The position numbers and the translations under genes were made by a program. Under the pieces are notes generated by a model that searched no databases, was not told the origin of the DNA, and saw nothing but the letters and a program-made list of their open reading frames with translations. Below, one piece after another: positions 22,877 to 32,029 of a DNA stretch of 64,000 nt (position 1 is the stretch's first letter; every line of letters starts with the position of its first letter). The stretch covers positions 23,496 through 87,495 of the forward strand of contig DATBLC010000148.1 in NCBI GenBank assembly GCA_036555515.1, given 5' to 3'. Origin of the DNA: DATACQ01 sp036555515 (GTDB taxonomy: Bacteria > Desulfobacterota > Binatia > UBA9968).

Positions 22877-25800
22877 TTATAATCCCAATTGCTGGCTGGC
22901 GAGATAATAGTAGAGGCCCTGAACTTTCATCAGGTCGTCGTGCGTGCCCTGCTCGACAACTTTCCCTTTCTCCAAAACCACGATGAGGTCGGCATCGCGG
23001 ATCGTGCTCAAGCGATGCGCGATGACAAAGCAGGTGCGCCCTTCAAAGAATTGCGTCATGTTCTGCTGAATCGAGCTCTCCGATTCGGTGTCCAGGCTGC
23101 TCGTAGCTTCATCGAAAATCAGCACCGGTGGCTGGCGGTAAACCGCCCGGGCGATGGCGATGCGCTGGCGCTGCCCGCCGGATATGGCGAGTCCGGTCTC
23201 GCCCACCGGCGTTTCATAGCCGAGCGGTAGGCGCTCGATAAACTCGTCGGCGTTGGCCATGCGCGCCGACCAGATAACGCGATCCATATCTGGCTCATCG
23301 TCGCCTAAAGCGATGTTACGCGATATGGTGTCGGCAAAGAGGTAATTTTCCTGCAGTACGAAGCCCACCTGACGGCGAAGCTGGCGGTAGCTCAAGGTCT
23401 TCAGATCAACGCCGTCGTAGAAGATGGTTCCCTCCGTAGGCTCCAGCAAACCGGCCAGACATTTGGCGAGCGTGGTTTTTCCCGAGCCGCTGCGGCCTAC
23501 GATCGCCACCGTTTTTCCCGGCGGCACTTCCAGGTCGATTTGCTCTATGATCAGCGGAGACTCTGGACCGCCGTAGCGGAACCCGACGTTGTGAAGACGA
23601 ATCCTTCCTTCCAGGCTCGGCACGGGCAGCAGGCGGGAGTGGTCCAGGCCCTGCTCAGGCTCTTGCTCAAAGATATCCTGCAGCCGATTGAGCAGTACCG
23701 AGGAGTACTGCAGGTTGTGCCATAGGTTCAAAAGCAGAAGGATCGGCGCGTTTGCCAGGACAACCAGAGAGTTAAAGGCCACCAGTCCGCCGATCGTCAG
23801 GGCTCCTTTCATTACCTCACCGGCGCCAACCCAAAGGAAAAGCACCATCGCGAGAAAAGTGACGGACTGGATGGCCCCCTCGTAGCACATGATCGTGAAG
23901 TCGGCGGTAAACTGACGCTGGGCCATGCCATGGAACTGATTGAGCATCACCGTGCGAAACGCGCCCTCGCCGCCGGACGCTTTGACGGTCTCGATCCCTT
24001 TGATGGCGTCGATTTGATGGGAGTGATATTTGCCGAATCCCTCCTCCAGATTGTCAAAGATCGGGCGCAGCCAGCGCGAGGAAAAATACATGAGCAAGAC
24101 AAAGAGCGGCGCGGTGGCGAGAAAGACCAGTGCCAAAACTGGGCTGTATATGAACATGAGCGCGACGGCCACGACTAACTGGCAAAGCGCGGTAATGCCA
24201 CCGACGGCGTGTCGCACGACAAACTCGCGCACGCGCCGGATGCCCTCTAGGCGGCGCTGGAGGTCTCCAGTGCGGCGGGCGTTGAAATAGCTCATCGGCA
24301 GAGCGAGGAGCCTGCGCATGAGGAAATCGAGCGCTACGGCGTCAATGCGCACCGCCGCAAAACTCAGCAAGTAACGCTGCACCACCATCGAGACGATCAT
24401 CACAAGCAGGACCGCCACCATCGAAAGGACCAGCAGCCGAAGCATGTTCAGTTCCTGATGGACGAGAACCGTATCGACGACTACCTGGGTGAACACGGGC
24501 AGAACCATTTGCAGGGCGCTCAAGATGATCGAGAGAGTCAGGGCTTTGATCAGCGATCCTGTAAAAGGACGGAAAAACGGCCAGAGCCAACTCAGATTGG
24601 CCTTTTCCACCGGCGCTTTCTTGAATGCTTCGGTGTAATCGAAAAGCGCTGCATAGCCGCTCCATTTCTTGGCAAATTCGGCGCGGCCCAGCCTTCGCAA
24701 ACCCACAGCCGGATCAGCCACGCGCACGCGCTTCTCATCGACATTGTAAAGGATGAGCCAGTGGTTTCCCTCCCAATGGACGATGGCCGGCAAAGGCATA
24801 TCCCCGAGCCTTTGCCCTGAGGTCTTGACCGACCGAGCCGCCAATCCGAGCTCTTCCGCCGCGTGACACAGGGCTCTCAGGCTCGTACCGTCGAGGCTTG
24901 TGTGGACGAGCCGGCGTATTCGGGCGAGGCTCACGGACCGGCCGAAATAGCGGCAGACCATGGCGAGGCAGGCAGCGCCGCAGTCCATCTCGTCGATCTG
25001 GCGCACCAGCGAGAAGCGGCGGATGCGCTTGGCCTTCTTGATAAAATGCCCTTCCGGAGAGGCGAAAGGTCCCAGCTCGGCATCTTCCTCCAGTTCCGCG
25101 TGGTCTACCTGATCGGGGCTCACTTTTTCATAGACCTGAACATCGGCGGGCAGGACTTCTTCGGCAAAGTCCAACGGCACACGGGCGACGTGTTTGTAGT
25201 CGTACTGCGCGATCCTTTCTTCGATCTGGGTCTTGAAGGCAGGACAGTTTTTGAGCAATTTTTCGAATGTTGCCGGCGCCAGCTCGAGAAGCTTGCACGG
25301 TGACATCGCCTCGACGTTGGCGCTGCGAGGTTCTCCCTTAAATACGGACAACTCGCCAAAAAAATCGCCCTTTCGCAAGTAGGCCAGATAATGCCTGCGC
25401 CCGTTCTGTTCCGTGAAGGTTCTCAGCCGCCCCTCCTCGACGATATACATCGGCCCCGGCTTATCGCCTTGACGGATCACCAGCTGTCCGGGAGTGAAAG
25501 AGATCGCTCGAAATTCCGTGAGCAGGGTTTTTAACTGATCCGCCGGCAGCCTCGCAAAGGGAGAATAGAGACGGAAAAAGTTGTGCAGGTGACGGTGCTT
25601 GATCTGCAGTTCGAAGTACTGGCGAATCTCCGGATCGGCGCGGATGAGCGCCTGAAAAACCGATCGGTCAAGCTTGAGCGTGGTGACGTCGCCAGTGGCC
25701 CGTACGGTTGCGTTGCGGCTGGCTTCTTCCAGCAGTCCCATTTCACCGAAGCTATCGCCGGGACGGAGCAGGTTCAGGGAAATATCTTCGCCGTTTTCTC

Positions 25801-26008
25801 TCTGCTTGACTACCCGGGCCTGACCAGACACCACAACATAGAATCCATCCGCCGGCTCTCCTTCGCGAACGATGGGCTGGCCAAATGTAAAGGACGCCGG
25901 GACAAAGCTATCCTTGATAAGTTTTCTGACCTGCTCCGGTAGAAATCTAAGGATGGGAAGGTCATCGAGCGGGGAGCGGTTAGCATCTGTTGCGTTATAA
26001 CCGCGCAT
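22877..26008 (-). CDS. Peptide exporter: double CNBD, C39 peptidase, ABC transporter
   Basis: A 1043-residue fusion. Two cyclic-nucleotide-binding domains occupy about residues 20-130 and 145-265. A C39 peptidase follows with catalytic Cys343 in Q-I-D-E-M-D-C-G-A-A-C, His416 in G-N-H-W and Asp432 in A-D-P. Next comes a six-helix ABC membrane domain (about 470-770) and an ATPase with G-R-S-G-S-G-K-T-T, I-S-G-G-Q-R-Q-R and L-I-F-D-E-A-T-S-S-L-D. Such proteins cut leader peptides after Gly-Gly and export the product. The CNBD-C39-ABC order resembles cyanobacterial HetC-type exporters. It overlaps the SurA-like gene by 14 bases. Confidence 0.93.
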   Translation of the reverse strand: MRGYNATDANRSPLDDLPILRFLPEQVRKLIKDSFVPASFTFGQPIVREGEPADGFYVVVSGQARVVKQRENGEDISLNLLRPGDSFGEMGLLEEASRNATVRATGDVTTLKLDRSVFQALIRADPEIRQYFELQIKHRHLHNFFRLYSPFARLPADQLKTLLTEFRAISFTPGQLVIRQGDKPGPMYIVEEGRLRTFTEQNGRRHYLAYLRKGDFFGELSVFKGEPRSANVEAMSPCKLLELAPATFEKLLKNCPAFKTQIEERIAQYDYKHVARVPLDFAEEVLPADVQVYEKVSPDQVDHAELEEDAELGPFASPEGHFIKKAKRIRRFSLVRQIDEMDCGAACLAMVCRYFGRSVSLARIRRLVHTSLDGTSLRALCHAAEELGLAARSVKTSGQRLGDMPLPAIVHWEGNHWLILYNVDEKRVRVADPAVGLRRLGRAEFAKKWSGYAALFDYTEAFKKAPVEKANLSWLWPFFRPFTGSLIKALTLSIILSALQMVLPVFTQVVVDTVLVHQELNMLRLLVLSMVAVLLVMIVSMVVQRYLLSFAAVRIDAVALDFLMRRLLALPMSYFNARRTGDLQRRLEGIRRVREFVVRHAVGGITALCQLVVAVALMFIYSPVLALVFLATAPLFVLLMYFSSRWLRPIFDNLEEGFGKYHSHQIDAIKGIETVKASGGEGAFRTVMLNQFHGMAQRQFTADFTIMCYEGAIQSVTFLAMVLFLWVGAGEVMKGALTIGGLVAFNSLVVLANAPILLLLNLWHNLQYSSVLLNRLQDIFEQEPEQGLDHSRLLPVPSLEGRIRLHNVGFRYGGPESPLIIEQIDLEVPPGKTVAIVGRSGSGKTTLAKCLAGLLEPTEGTIFYDGVDLKTLSYRQLRRQVGFVLQENYLFADTISRNIALGDDEPDMDRVIWSARMANADEFIERLPLGYETPVGETGLAISGGQRQRIAIARAVYRQPPVLIFDEATSSLDTESESSIQQNMTQFFEGRTCFVIAHRLSTIRDADLIVVLEKGKVVEQGTHDDLMKVQGLYYYLASQQLGL

Positions 26009-26981
26009 GCCATTTCACCCGGTTGTTGATTTCACGGTTGACCGCCCTTTGAAGCAGCGATTCTTGCGCGCGCCGTTTGATTGCGGGATCTTCCACCGCG
26101 GGTATGATCTTATCTTCGACTAGAAAAAGACCGAATGCGTTCGCCCAGTTGAGCGGACCGATGAGCGCGCCCTTTTCGGCGGCAAGAAACCTGTCTCTCA
26201 GAGTCGGCTCGACTTCGTCCAAGTATATGGCCGCGTTTTGGAGCGCGACATTTGCGTTTGCCGCAACCTCGTCGAGTTGCGTGCCGTCGTCGCGCACGCA
26301 AAGGGCCGCCTCGCGCGCCATCTGCTCCTGGGAAAACAATACATAACGGCAATCGAACCGGATCCAATCCAGACGGTGGGAGTTAATCTGATTTTTGATG
26401 CCTTGCGAGTCGACGACATGGTCGCGGAAGCGCTGGTAACTTGTCTCCAGGAGACGTATTCTGTCCGCCGCTACCGGGCTCTTGGACTCATCGTTTATCC
26501 ATCCCTCTTTCCTGGCCTTGTCGTACGCCGATGCCCGCGCCGCGAGGGCCTGAGCGAAGCGCGCTAGATATCCCGAACACACCGCCTCCGCATGGAGACT
26601 GCTGTGGAATTCCTTTTTCGTGGCCGGATAATGAGCCACGATCTCCGCCAATCGATCCGCCCACTTGCGCCGGAGCAGAAGGCGTCGGATATATTCCATC
26701 CACGCGTCGGCGCTAACATTCCACTGATTAAGCCACGCTTCCGCCTCCTCGGCGGTGACAAGATCACGTTCGTAGCGAAAATCGTTTGCCGCCGACTCGA
26801 GCTCTTCAGGGTTGATTTCCTCCGCCCTGTCCTCCAGCCGCTTCAGACAGGCGATACCCTCGCGCAGTTGCTTTTCCAATTCGTCCCAATGACCCGATTG
26901 CCGGGCATATAGGATTACGTCGTCCCAGTAATATTGCTGACTACCAACGGAAAAAACCACCTGTCCTAGCAGCGCATTCAT
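25995..26981 (-). CDS. SurA/parvulin-like accessory protein of the peptide exporter
   Basis: A 328-residue protein without an evident signal peptide. The N-terminal part (residues 65-105, F-R-Y-E-R-D-L-V-T-A-E-E-A-E-A-W-L) is helical like the SurA chaperone region, and residues 265-310 (D-R-F-L-A-A-E-K-G-A-L-I-G-P-L, then F-L-V-E-D-K-I-I-P) resemble a parvulin PPIase domain. Similar PpiC-like proteins accompany CNBD-C39 exporters in other genomes. It heads the operon, and its gene overlaps the exporter by 14 bases. It likely presents unfolded peptide substrates to the exporter; catalytic PPIase activity is uncertain. Confidence 0.65.
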   Translation of the reverse strand: MNALLGQVVFSVGSQQYYWDDVILYARQSGHWDELEKQLREGIACLKRLEDRAEEINPEELESAANDFRYERDLVTAEEAEAWLNQWNVSADAWMEYIRRLLLRRKWADRLAEIVAHYPATKKEFHSSLHAEAVCSGYLARFAQALAARASAYDKARKEGWINDESKSPVAADRIRLLETSYQRFRDHVVDSQGIKNQINSHRLDWIRFDCRYVLFSQEQMAREAALCVRDDGTQLDEVAANANVALQNAAIYLDEVEPTLRDRFLAAEKGALIGPLNWANAFGLFLVEDKIIPAVEDPAIKRRAQESLLQRAVNREINNRVKWHARL

Positions 26982-27137
26982 AAATTAACAGTCGGCGATG
27001 ATCGTCTCGGACTCGATTGAGTTGCGGCTCTCTTTTTTAACTGGTCGAATGATATTCCCGGACAAAGCCAAGTCAAGGCGCCAGCCATGACGACGTCACG
27101 ACCGAACCTGGAGTATTAGGGTCGATGATTGATGCCT

Positions 27138-28466
27138 TTATTCCGACGCCCCTTTTGGCTCTCTCACTCCTCGGTATTCTCCCGGCGGTCGCAACATCAA
27201 GCTAAGCAACGCTGACATGATTAATATTGCTCCAAAAATCGTAAACGAAAGGCCATAGCCCCCGGTCATATCAAAGAGAAAGCCGAAGAATGGCGGGCCC
27301 GCTGCAGCCAGCACATGAGAGATAAACAGTCCCATCCCGCGAATTTTTCCCAGCGAGCGACGGCCATAATAATTGGCCCACAGGATATCTGGCAATACCA
27401 TGTTTCCGCCGAGGCCGATGCCGTAAAGAAAAAAGCCGGCGTAAAGGCAAAGGAGATTACCGGTAGCAATTGCCAAGCCCAGGCCGACGGCCTGAATGAC
27501 AAACCTGAGTATAGCGGCGTAGCGCACATCGATTCGTTCGGCCAGAAATCCCCAAGCTAGCGGTGAAGCGAGTTGCATAGACGCGATCACACCCATCACC
27601 GACGCGGCTACCACGGCGGAATGACCGAGATCCGTTACATAGGAATAAACATGTAGATTCAATCCGGTGACGCCGACGCTGGAAATCCCGAAAGTAATCA
27701 CGAGCAGCCAGAACGCCCTGCTCCGCACCGCGTCAGCGCGGGTCCAAGCGACATCCGAATCCGGTCTCGAAACCACGTTCTCGCTGCTTCTCGACACCGC
27801 AGGTGATTTGGCAATAATGGATTCAAATGCGCCGTCGGGGCGCAATCCCATGTCCTCCGGTGATCGTCTGACGACAAGCAACGCCGGAAGAACCAAGAGA
27901 ACCATCGTGATGATACCGAACACGAACCAGGTTTGGCGCCAGCCGAGCATCACCAGCAGCCATGCCGCGACGATCGGCATACAGACCTTGGCGAAGCCCA
28001 CACCCATGCTTGAGAACGCCAACGCCCGGCCGCGCTGCCGCACGAACCATCGTGCGATAATCACGTTAACGACCATGTAGCCCATCATGCAGTCGCCGAG
28101 GGTCACCAGCGTCAAACGAATCGCCGCGAACTGAGCGAATCCATCGATTTGACTGATCAGAAGAAAACCAACCCCGGCGATGGCCGTGCCTCCCGCCATC
28201 AGCCAGCGCCCGCCATAGCGATCCACCAGAGTGCCGATGAACGGCGCGAGACAAGCGGCGATGATCCCTTCGCCGGAGCGGAGCAGAGAAAATACGCCGC
28301 GGGAAATACCGAGATCGGCGGTGAGAGGCTTGAGAAAAATGCTCAGCGTGCTGGCAAGCGCGAAGGATGATGCGACGTTGGCGAGAAAGCCGACGCCGAC
28401 GATGTACCAGCCATAGAAAAACTTCGACTTCGTATTGCTGCGGGCTAACTCCGCGGTCGATTCCAC
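27138..28466 (-). CDS. MFS transporter, monocarboxylate/OFA-like family
   Basis: A 442-residue, twelve-span permease starting at GTG 28466. F-F-Y-G-W-Y-I-V-G-V-G near residue 17 is the hallmark start of the OFA/MCT-like group, R-S-G-E-G and D-R-Y-G-G-R-W mark motif A, and W-F-V-R-Q-R-G-R-A-L-A lies between spans 4 and 5. These proteins usually carry monocarboxylates by proton symport. There is no operon partner: the upstream neighbour is a broken peptidase gene and the downstream gap contains no gene. Confidence 0.87.
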   Translation of the reverse strand: MESTAELARSNTKSKFFYGWYIVGVGFLANVASSFALASTLSIFLKPLTADLGISRGVFSLLRSGEGIIAACLAPFIGTLVDRYGGRWLMAGGTAIAGVGFLLISQIDGFAQFAAIRLTLVTLGDCMMGYMVVNVIIARWFVRQRGRALAFSSMGVGFAKVCMPIVAAWLLVMLGWRQTWFVFGIITMVLLVLPALLVVRRSPEDMGLRPDGAFESIIAKSPAVSRSSENVVSRPDSDVAWTRADAVRSRAFWLLVITFGISSVGVTGLNLHVYSYVTDLGHSAVVAASVMGVIASMQLASPLAWGFLAERIDVRYAAILRFVIQAVGLGLAIATGNLLCLYAGFFLYGIGLGGNMVLPDILWANYYGRRSLGKIRGMGLFISHVLAAAGPPFFGFLFDMTGGYGLSFTIFGAILIMSALLSLMLRPPGEYRGVREPKGASE

Positions 28467-28550
28467 ACCAATGGCTTAGCAGGGAATCGCCGCTTCGCGC
28501 AACGAGCAGACCTGGTTGGGTTAGGTTGAACGGCGCCCATTAGGCGCATT

Positions 28551-29178
28551 TCACCGGGAAGCACTCTGCTTTTGCTGAATCAGCTTTTCGAGGTTTTCGA
28601 TCCGCTCTTCGCTGCTCGGGTGACTGCTCAAGAAGGGAATTCTGAACCGCTCTGTGAGCTTGAGCATTTTTTCATGAAGCCGAACGGCGCCTTCGGGGTC
28701 AAAGGAGTTCGCCACCATGTAGTCGATGCCGAGAGCCCACGATCGCACCCACTGCCTGGATGGTACTCGATCGCGTTGATCCCCGGTCCGCATGTCCTTT
28801 GGCCCAGTGCGCGGTTTCTGCCCCAACAAGGCGGCAAACTCATTGATGTCGTCGCCGATCAACTTGATCATCGCCGTGTTGATTGCAATCGTGCGCTGAC
28901 CATTGACCATGGCCGCAAAGGCATTGGGTTCCGCGCCGTCATAGAAGATAAGTTCGGATTGAACGTTGGCGATTCGCGTAATGCGAATGTGCGCCAGCAG
29001 CATCCTCCGGATGGTCTGTGTGTTGACAACGGCGGCCGTTTCCCCCGTTCGGCTGTTGCAGATCGACTGCAGCGCCAGGCAGCAGAGCGAGATCGCGCGC
29101 CCGCCACATCAGACGCGCCTGCGTCGACGAGCAACCGAGCGTTGTGACGCACAGGAGTGTGAACAATAATCTCACCAT
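28551..29178 (-). pseudogene. M48-family metallopeptidase remnant with compensating frameshifts
   Basis: The C-terminal 150 codons (28551-29003) read through, with N-A-F-A-A-M-V-N-G and S-S-H-P-S-S-E-E-R-I, typical of secreted M48 peptidases. The zinc motif is missing in this frame. In another frame the DNA at 28750-28830 reads E-T-A-H-W-A-K-G-H-A-D-R-G and Q-A-V-G-A-I-V-G-S, the lost HExxH helix and following turn. One base seems gone at the HE codon and two more before A-L-G-I-D, restoring frame. The lipoprotein-like start (ATG 29178) is in a different frame from the body. This is a pseudogene or a cluster of sequencing errors. Confidence 0.7.
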
Positions 29179-29274
29179 CGGCGTCTAACTAGAGTAGCGA
29201 CTTTGCGCGATCGTCCGATCAAGGCAATTCACTGTAGTCCTAAACCAAGAACACCGCCAAAGAAAGGGTCGCCC

Positions 29275-29988
29275 ATGAAAGCACGGTTCACCGTAGTCGG
29301 ACTGGTACTTTTGCTTCCCACCGCTGCTCTGTCGCAGCAAAACGAAATTAGAAACCGGCCGCCTTCGGTCACCGCGAGCGGCGAAGCGGTCATTACCGCC
29401 GAGCCGGACCAGGCGGAGATCGACATCGGCGTCGTCACCCAGGCACGCAACGCCCCGGAGGCCGCAAAAGAGAACGCGGAAAAAGCCGCGCGCATTCTGT
29501 CCGAAGTGAAAAAGCTTATCGGCAAAGGAGACGAGGTAAAAACCGCCAGCTATTCGCTCAATCCCAATTATCGCTATCCACAGGGGGGAAAACCGGAGAT
29601 TACAGGATACACCGCCACCAATATTTTGCGCATCAAGACCGGCAATCTCGCGAGCGTGGGGAAATTGATCGACGCATCGATGCAATCCGGAGCCAATGCC
29701 ATCAATCGGCTCGCCTTTACGCTTAAAGACGAGCACGCCGTCCAGCTTCAGACGCTGCGCCTGGCGTCCCAGAAAGCCAAAGCCAAAGCCGATGAGATAG
29801 CCGGCGCCCTCGGGCTCAAGATCGTCAGCATTCTCTCGGTCAACGAAAGCGAGCGCGGCGTGCGGCCCATGCCGGTCGCCCGAGTCGCGCAAATGGAAGC
29901 CGTCGCTGCGGCGCCCACGCCCGTAGAAGCCGGGACCATCGAGGTTAGATCGACAGTGACGCTCACCGCAGAGCTCGGCGGGCGCTAG
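29275..29988 (+). CDS. SIMPL (DUF541) domain periplasmic protein
   Basis: A 237-residue exported protein: signal peptide to about A-L-S-Q, then V-T-A-S-G-E-A-V-I-T-A-E-P-D-Q-A, the SIMPL domain opening, and later P-E-I-T-G-Y-T-A-T-N and A-x-A-x-A-x-E-I-A-x-A-L-G-L. Members form oligomeric periplasmic or outer-membrane proteins linked to oxidative stress; the precise function is unknown. I chose ATG 29275, which has AGAAAGGG upstream and begins the signal peptide; an upstream in-frame start adds 24 residues with no signal character. Divergent from the M48 remnant. Confidence 0.87.
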   Translation: MKARFTVVGLVLLLPTAALSQQNEIRNRPPSVTASGEAVITAEPDQAEIDIGVVTQARNAPEAAKENAEKAARILSEVKKLIGKGDEVKTASYSLNPNYRYPQGGKPEITGYTATNILRIKTGNLASVGKLIDASMQSGANAINRLAFTLKDEHAVQLQTLRLASQKAKAKADEIAGALGLKIVSILSVNESERGVRPMPVARVAQMEAVAAAPTPVEAGTIEVRSTVTLTAELGGR

Positions 29989-30551
29989 CGCGGGATCGCG
30001 TGCACAAGTCACAGTCCGCAGCCTTTCTCTGTTGCCTGTAAATATCCGCTGTGCTGTGCGATGCTACTGACATACAAAATCGGCAAGGTAATGAATAACC
30101 GGAGGAGTACGTGTCGCCGAGCTTCAACTCGCGAGACTACTGAACCCGGATTCCGCAGTTGCGCTCGACAAGATGTGCGACGCGCAACCCTTCCGTAGCA
30201 AATTCGATGGGTTTCTGCCTCTGAGCAGACCTCGAGCAGCGGTGCTTCGACCGAACGTTAAAGCTCGTAACAACGAAGTGCGAAAGCGCAAAATGACTTT
30301 GAGATTTTACAGTTGGACGCCTTTGCTACTCCAGGGTTCCACCTCGCTTGCCGTCTCCTCAGCTAATTGCAGAATCCGGGCTGAAGCCTGTTGGCTCGGC
30401 GGCATCGCTTACTTGAGCAACTTCAGATCGCCATTGCGTCCCACGATGGGATGAAGTCGTCTCACACTAAGTAAACGTTTGACCACCCCAACAAGAGAGT
30501 GACCCCTCGATTGGCGATTTTTTGCTACGCCACAGGATTGGACTCGCTCGT
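29989..30551. other. Long intergenic region with no recognised gene
   Basis: About 560 bases between the convergent SIMPL and kinase genes. The longest open frame (30173-30454) has no ribosome site and an atypical composition rich in Arg, Ser and Pro, so I do not call it. No hairpin with a T-run was found. The region may be a degraded gene or untranslated spacer. Confidence 0.4.
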
Positions 30552-31427
30552 TTACAACTCGAAAAGATCGTCATAAATTGTCACGGGCAAGGTAACAGTG
30601 AAAGTTGATCCTTTGCCAACTTCACTTTCGATTTCCACCTTACCCCCGAGTAGCTCCGTGTACTTCTTGACGATATAAAGGCCAAGACCCATTCCTTCAT
30701 GGACTCTCATATCAGGGCTATTGACCCGGCAGAAAAGATCGAAGATCTTTGATTTCAACCTCTCTGGTATCCCGATTCCTGTATCTTCCACTTTCAATTC
30801 AATGGCTTGTTCAGCTCGAAGACACCGCACGGACAAGATGACTGAACCTTGCTCGGTGAACTTAATCGCATTGCTCAGCAGATTTCTTAAAATTCCTTTG
30901 ATTTTACCAACGTCTGTTTTTATTGCGGGAAGCTCGGGCGACAACCGCCACTCCAAGGCAATATCTTTATGCAGCGGCGTGCTGTAACCGGCTTTAAGAT
31001 CTCCCATGAGTTTTCTGAGATCAACTTCATGCGTATCCACCGCGTCCTTCACTGTCTCAAGTCTCGTTGCCTCAAGAACGTTGTCGATTAATGTTAGGAG
31101 ATCGGTCGACTGCCCCAGAATGGCCTTCACTGCCTTCGATTGTTCTTCTGACAACGGACCCAGGAGCCCATCCAATAGCAATCCGGAATAACCCATCGAG
31201 ATAGTCAGCGGGGTGCGGACTTCATGCGACATGAAACGCAGAAACGTTAATTTTACGTCGCTCGCGCGTTCCAGTTCAGCGTTCTTTTCTTGAAGTTCGC
31301 TCGCCTGCCGCTTGATTTTCTCATATGGCTGAGCCAAGAGTTCTCCAGCCATCGGTCTTTCCCTATTCATTTGGTTGGGCACGGCATATTTCGCCGCACC
31401 GTCAGATGGGCCTTTAATGCGAGGCAT
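30552..31427 (-). CDS. Soluble histidine kinase with coiled-coil N-terminus
   Basis: A 291-residue kinase. A short coiled coil (residues 38-60) leads to the H-box F-M-S-H68-E-V-R-T-P-L, then an ATPase domain with N-L-L-S-N-A-I-K-F, D-T-G-I-G-I-P and G-M-G-L-G-L-Y-I-V. There is no sensor domain or transmembrane span, and the first 25 residues may be non-coding if translation starts at M26. It is 11 bases downstream of a single receiver gene, in the same direction, so the two are probably a pair working with the upstream NtrC-type system. Confidence 0.9.
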   Translation of the reverse strand: MPRIKGPSDGAAKYAVPNQMNRERPMAGELLAQPYEKIKRQASELQEKNAELERASDVKLTFLRFMSHEVRTPLTISMGYSGLLLDGLLGPLSEEQSKAVKAILGQSTDLLTLIDNVLEATRLETVKDAVDTHEVDLRKLMGDLKAGYSTPLHKDIALEWRLSPELPAIKTDVGKIKGILRNLLSNAIKFTEQGSVILSVRCLRAEQAIELKVEDTGIGIPERLKSKIFDLFCRVNSPDMRVHEGMGLGLYIVKKYTELLGGKVEIESEVGKGSTFTVTLPVTIYDDLFEL

Positions 31428-31438
31428 CTTATCCTCTC

Positions 31439-31834
31439 CTACGATTCTTGTTTGCTAGCAGCATTTCCCAGTGAGCGGTTTAGAGCAGCGAGGAGTTCCT
31501 CGAGCTCGAATGGTTTGCACAGGAATTCGCTTGCACCCACGCTGTGCATTTTTTCACGTAGGTGGGGCGCGTTAAACGCAGTCATTACGATGACCGCCGC
31601 CTGAGGGTTAATCGCCTTGATCCCAGCGGTCAGCTGAAACCCGTCCAAACCGGCCATAAGCACATCCGTCAGTACAACGTCGGGGAGATTGTCTCTAAAG
31701 AGCGCGAGTCCGTGAATCCCGTTCGAAGCCTCTAAGACGTCCCATCCGCAGCCCTCAACGACCTCTACAATGCCTCGCCGCACCGCCTCATCGTCCTCTA
31801 CGATCAGTAATGTTTTCGGTTTGGATTCTTCCAT
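31439..31834 (-). CDS. Single-domain response regulator (CheY-like)
   Basis: A 131-residue receiver domain with acidic pair E13-D14-D15, phosphorylation site Asp57 in V-L-T-D-V-L-M, the conserved Thr in M-T-A and Lys in C-K-P. It has no output domain, so it acts by protein contact or in a phosphorelay. It sits between the NtrC-type regulator (195 bases upstream) and the kinase at 30552. Confidence 0.9.
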   Translation of the reverse strand: MEESKPKTLLIVEDDEAVRRGIVEVVEGCGWDVLEASNGIHGLALFRDNLPDVVLTDVLMAGLDGFQLTAGIKAINPQAAVIVMTAFNAPHLREKMHSVGASEFLCKPFELEELLAALNRSLGNAASKQES

Positions 31835-32029
31835 TTAAGTTATTGCACTCCACGTTGAGCAATTCGGATGCCAGCATTGTCACGGCAGGGTTTTTAAAGG
31901 GAATCGCGAACAACGCAGCGACGCCACATCGCCGCGCAGCTACAGCAACTCGGCGGCCGTCGGGATCAACGCAGGAATGAAAAAGGTTTTTTTGTATCGC
32001 CGGACGGCGATAGCAGCGTAGGAGGTTTG

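Noticed and set aside
29185..30012. Long minus-strand open frame covering the SIMPL gene
   Set aside because: It is rich in Gly, Arg, Phe and Asp in a pattern typical of antisense translation of a high-GC gene, and the plus strand has a signal peptide, family motifs and a ribosome site.
30173..30454. 93-codon plus-strand open frame in the 30 kb gap
   Set aside because: No ribosome site, no motifs and biased Arg/Ser/Pro composition; left as intergenic.
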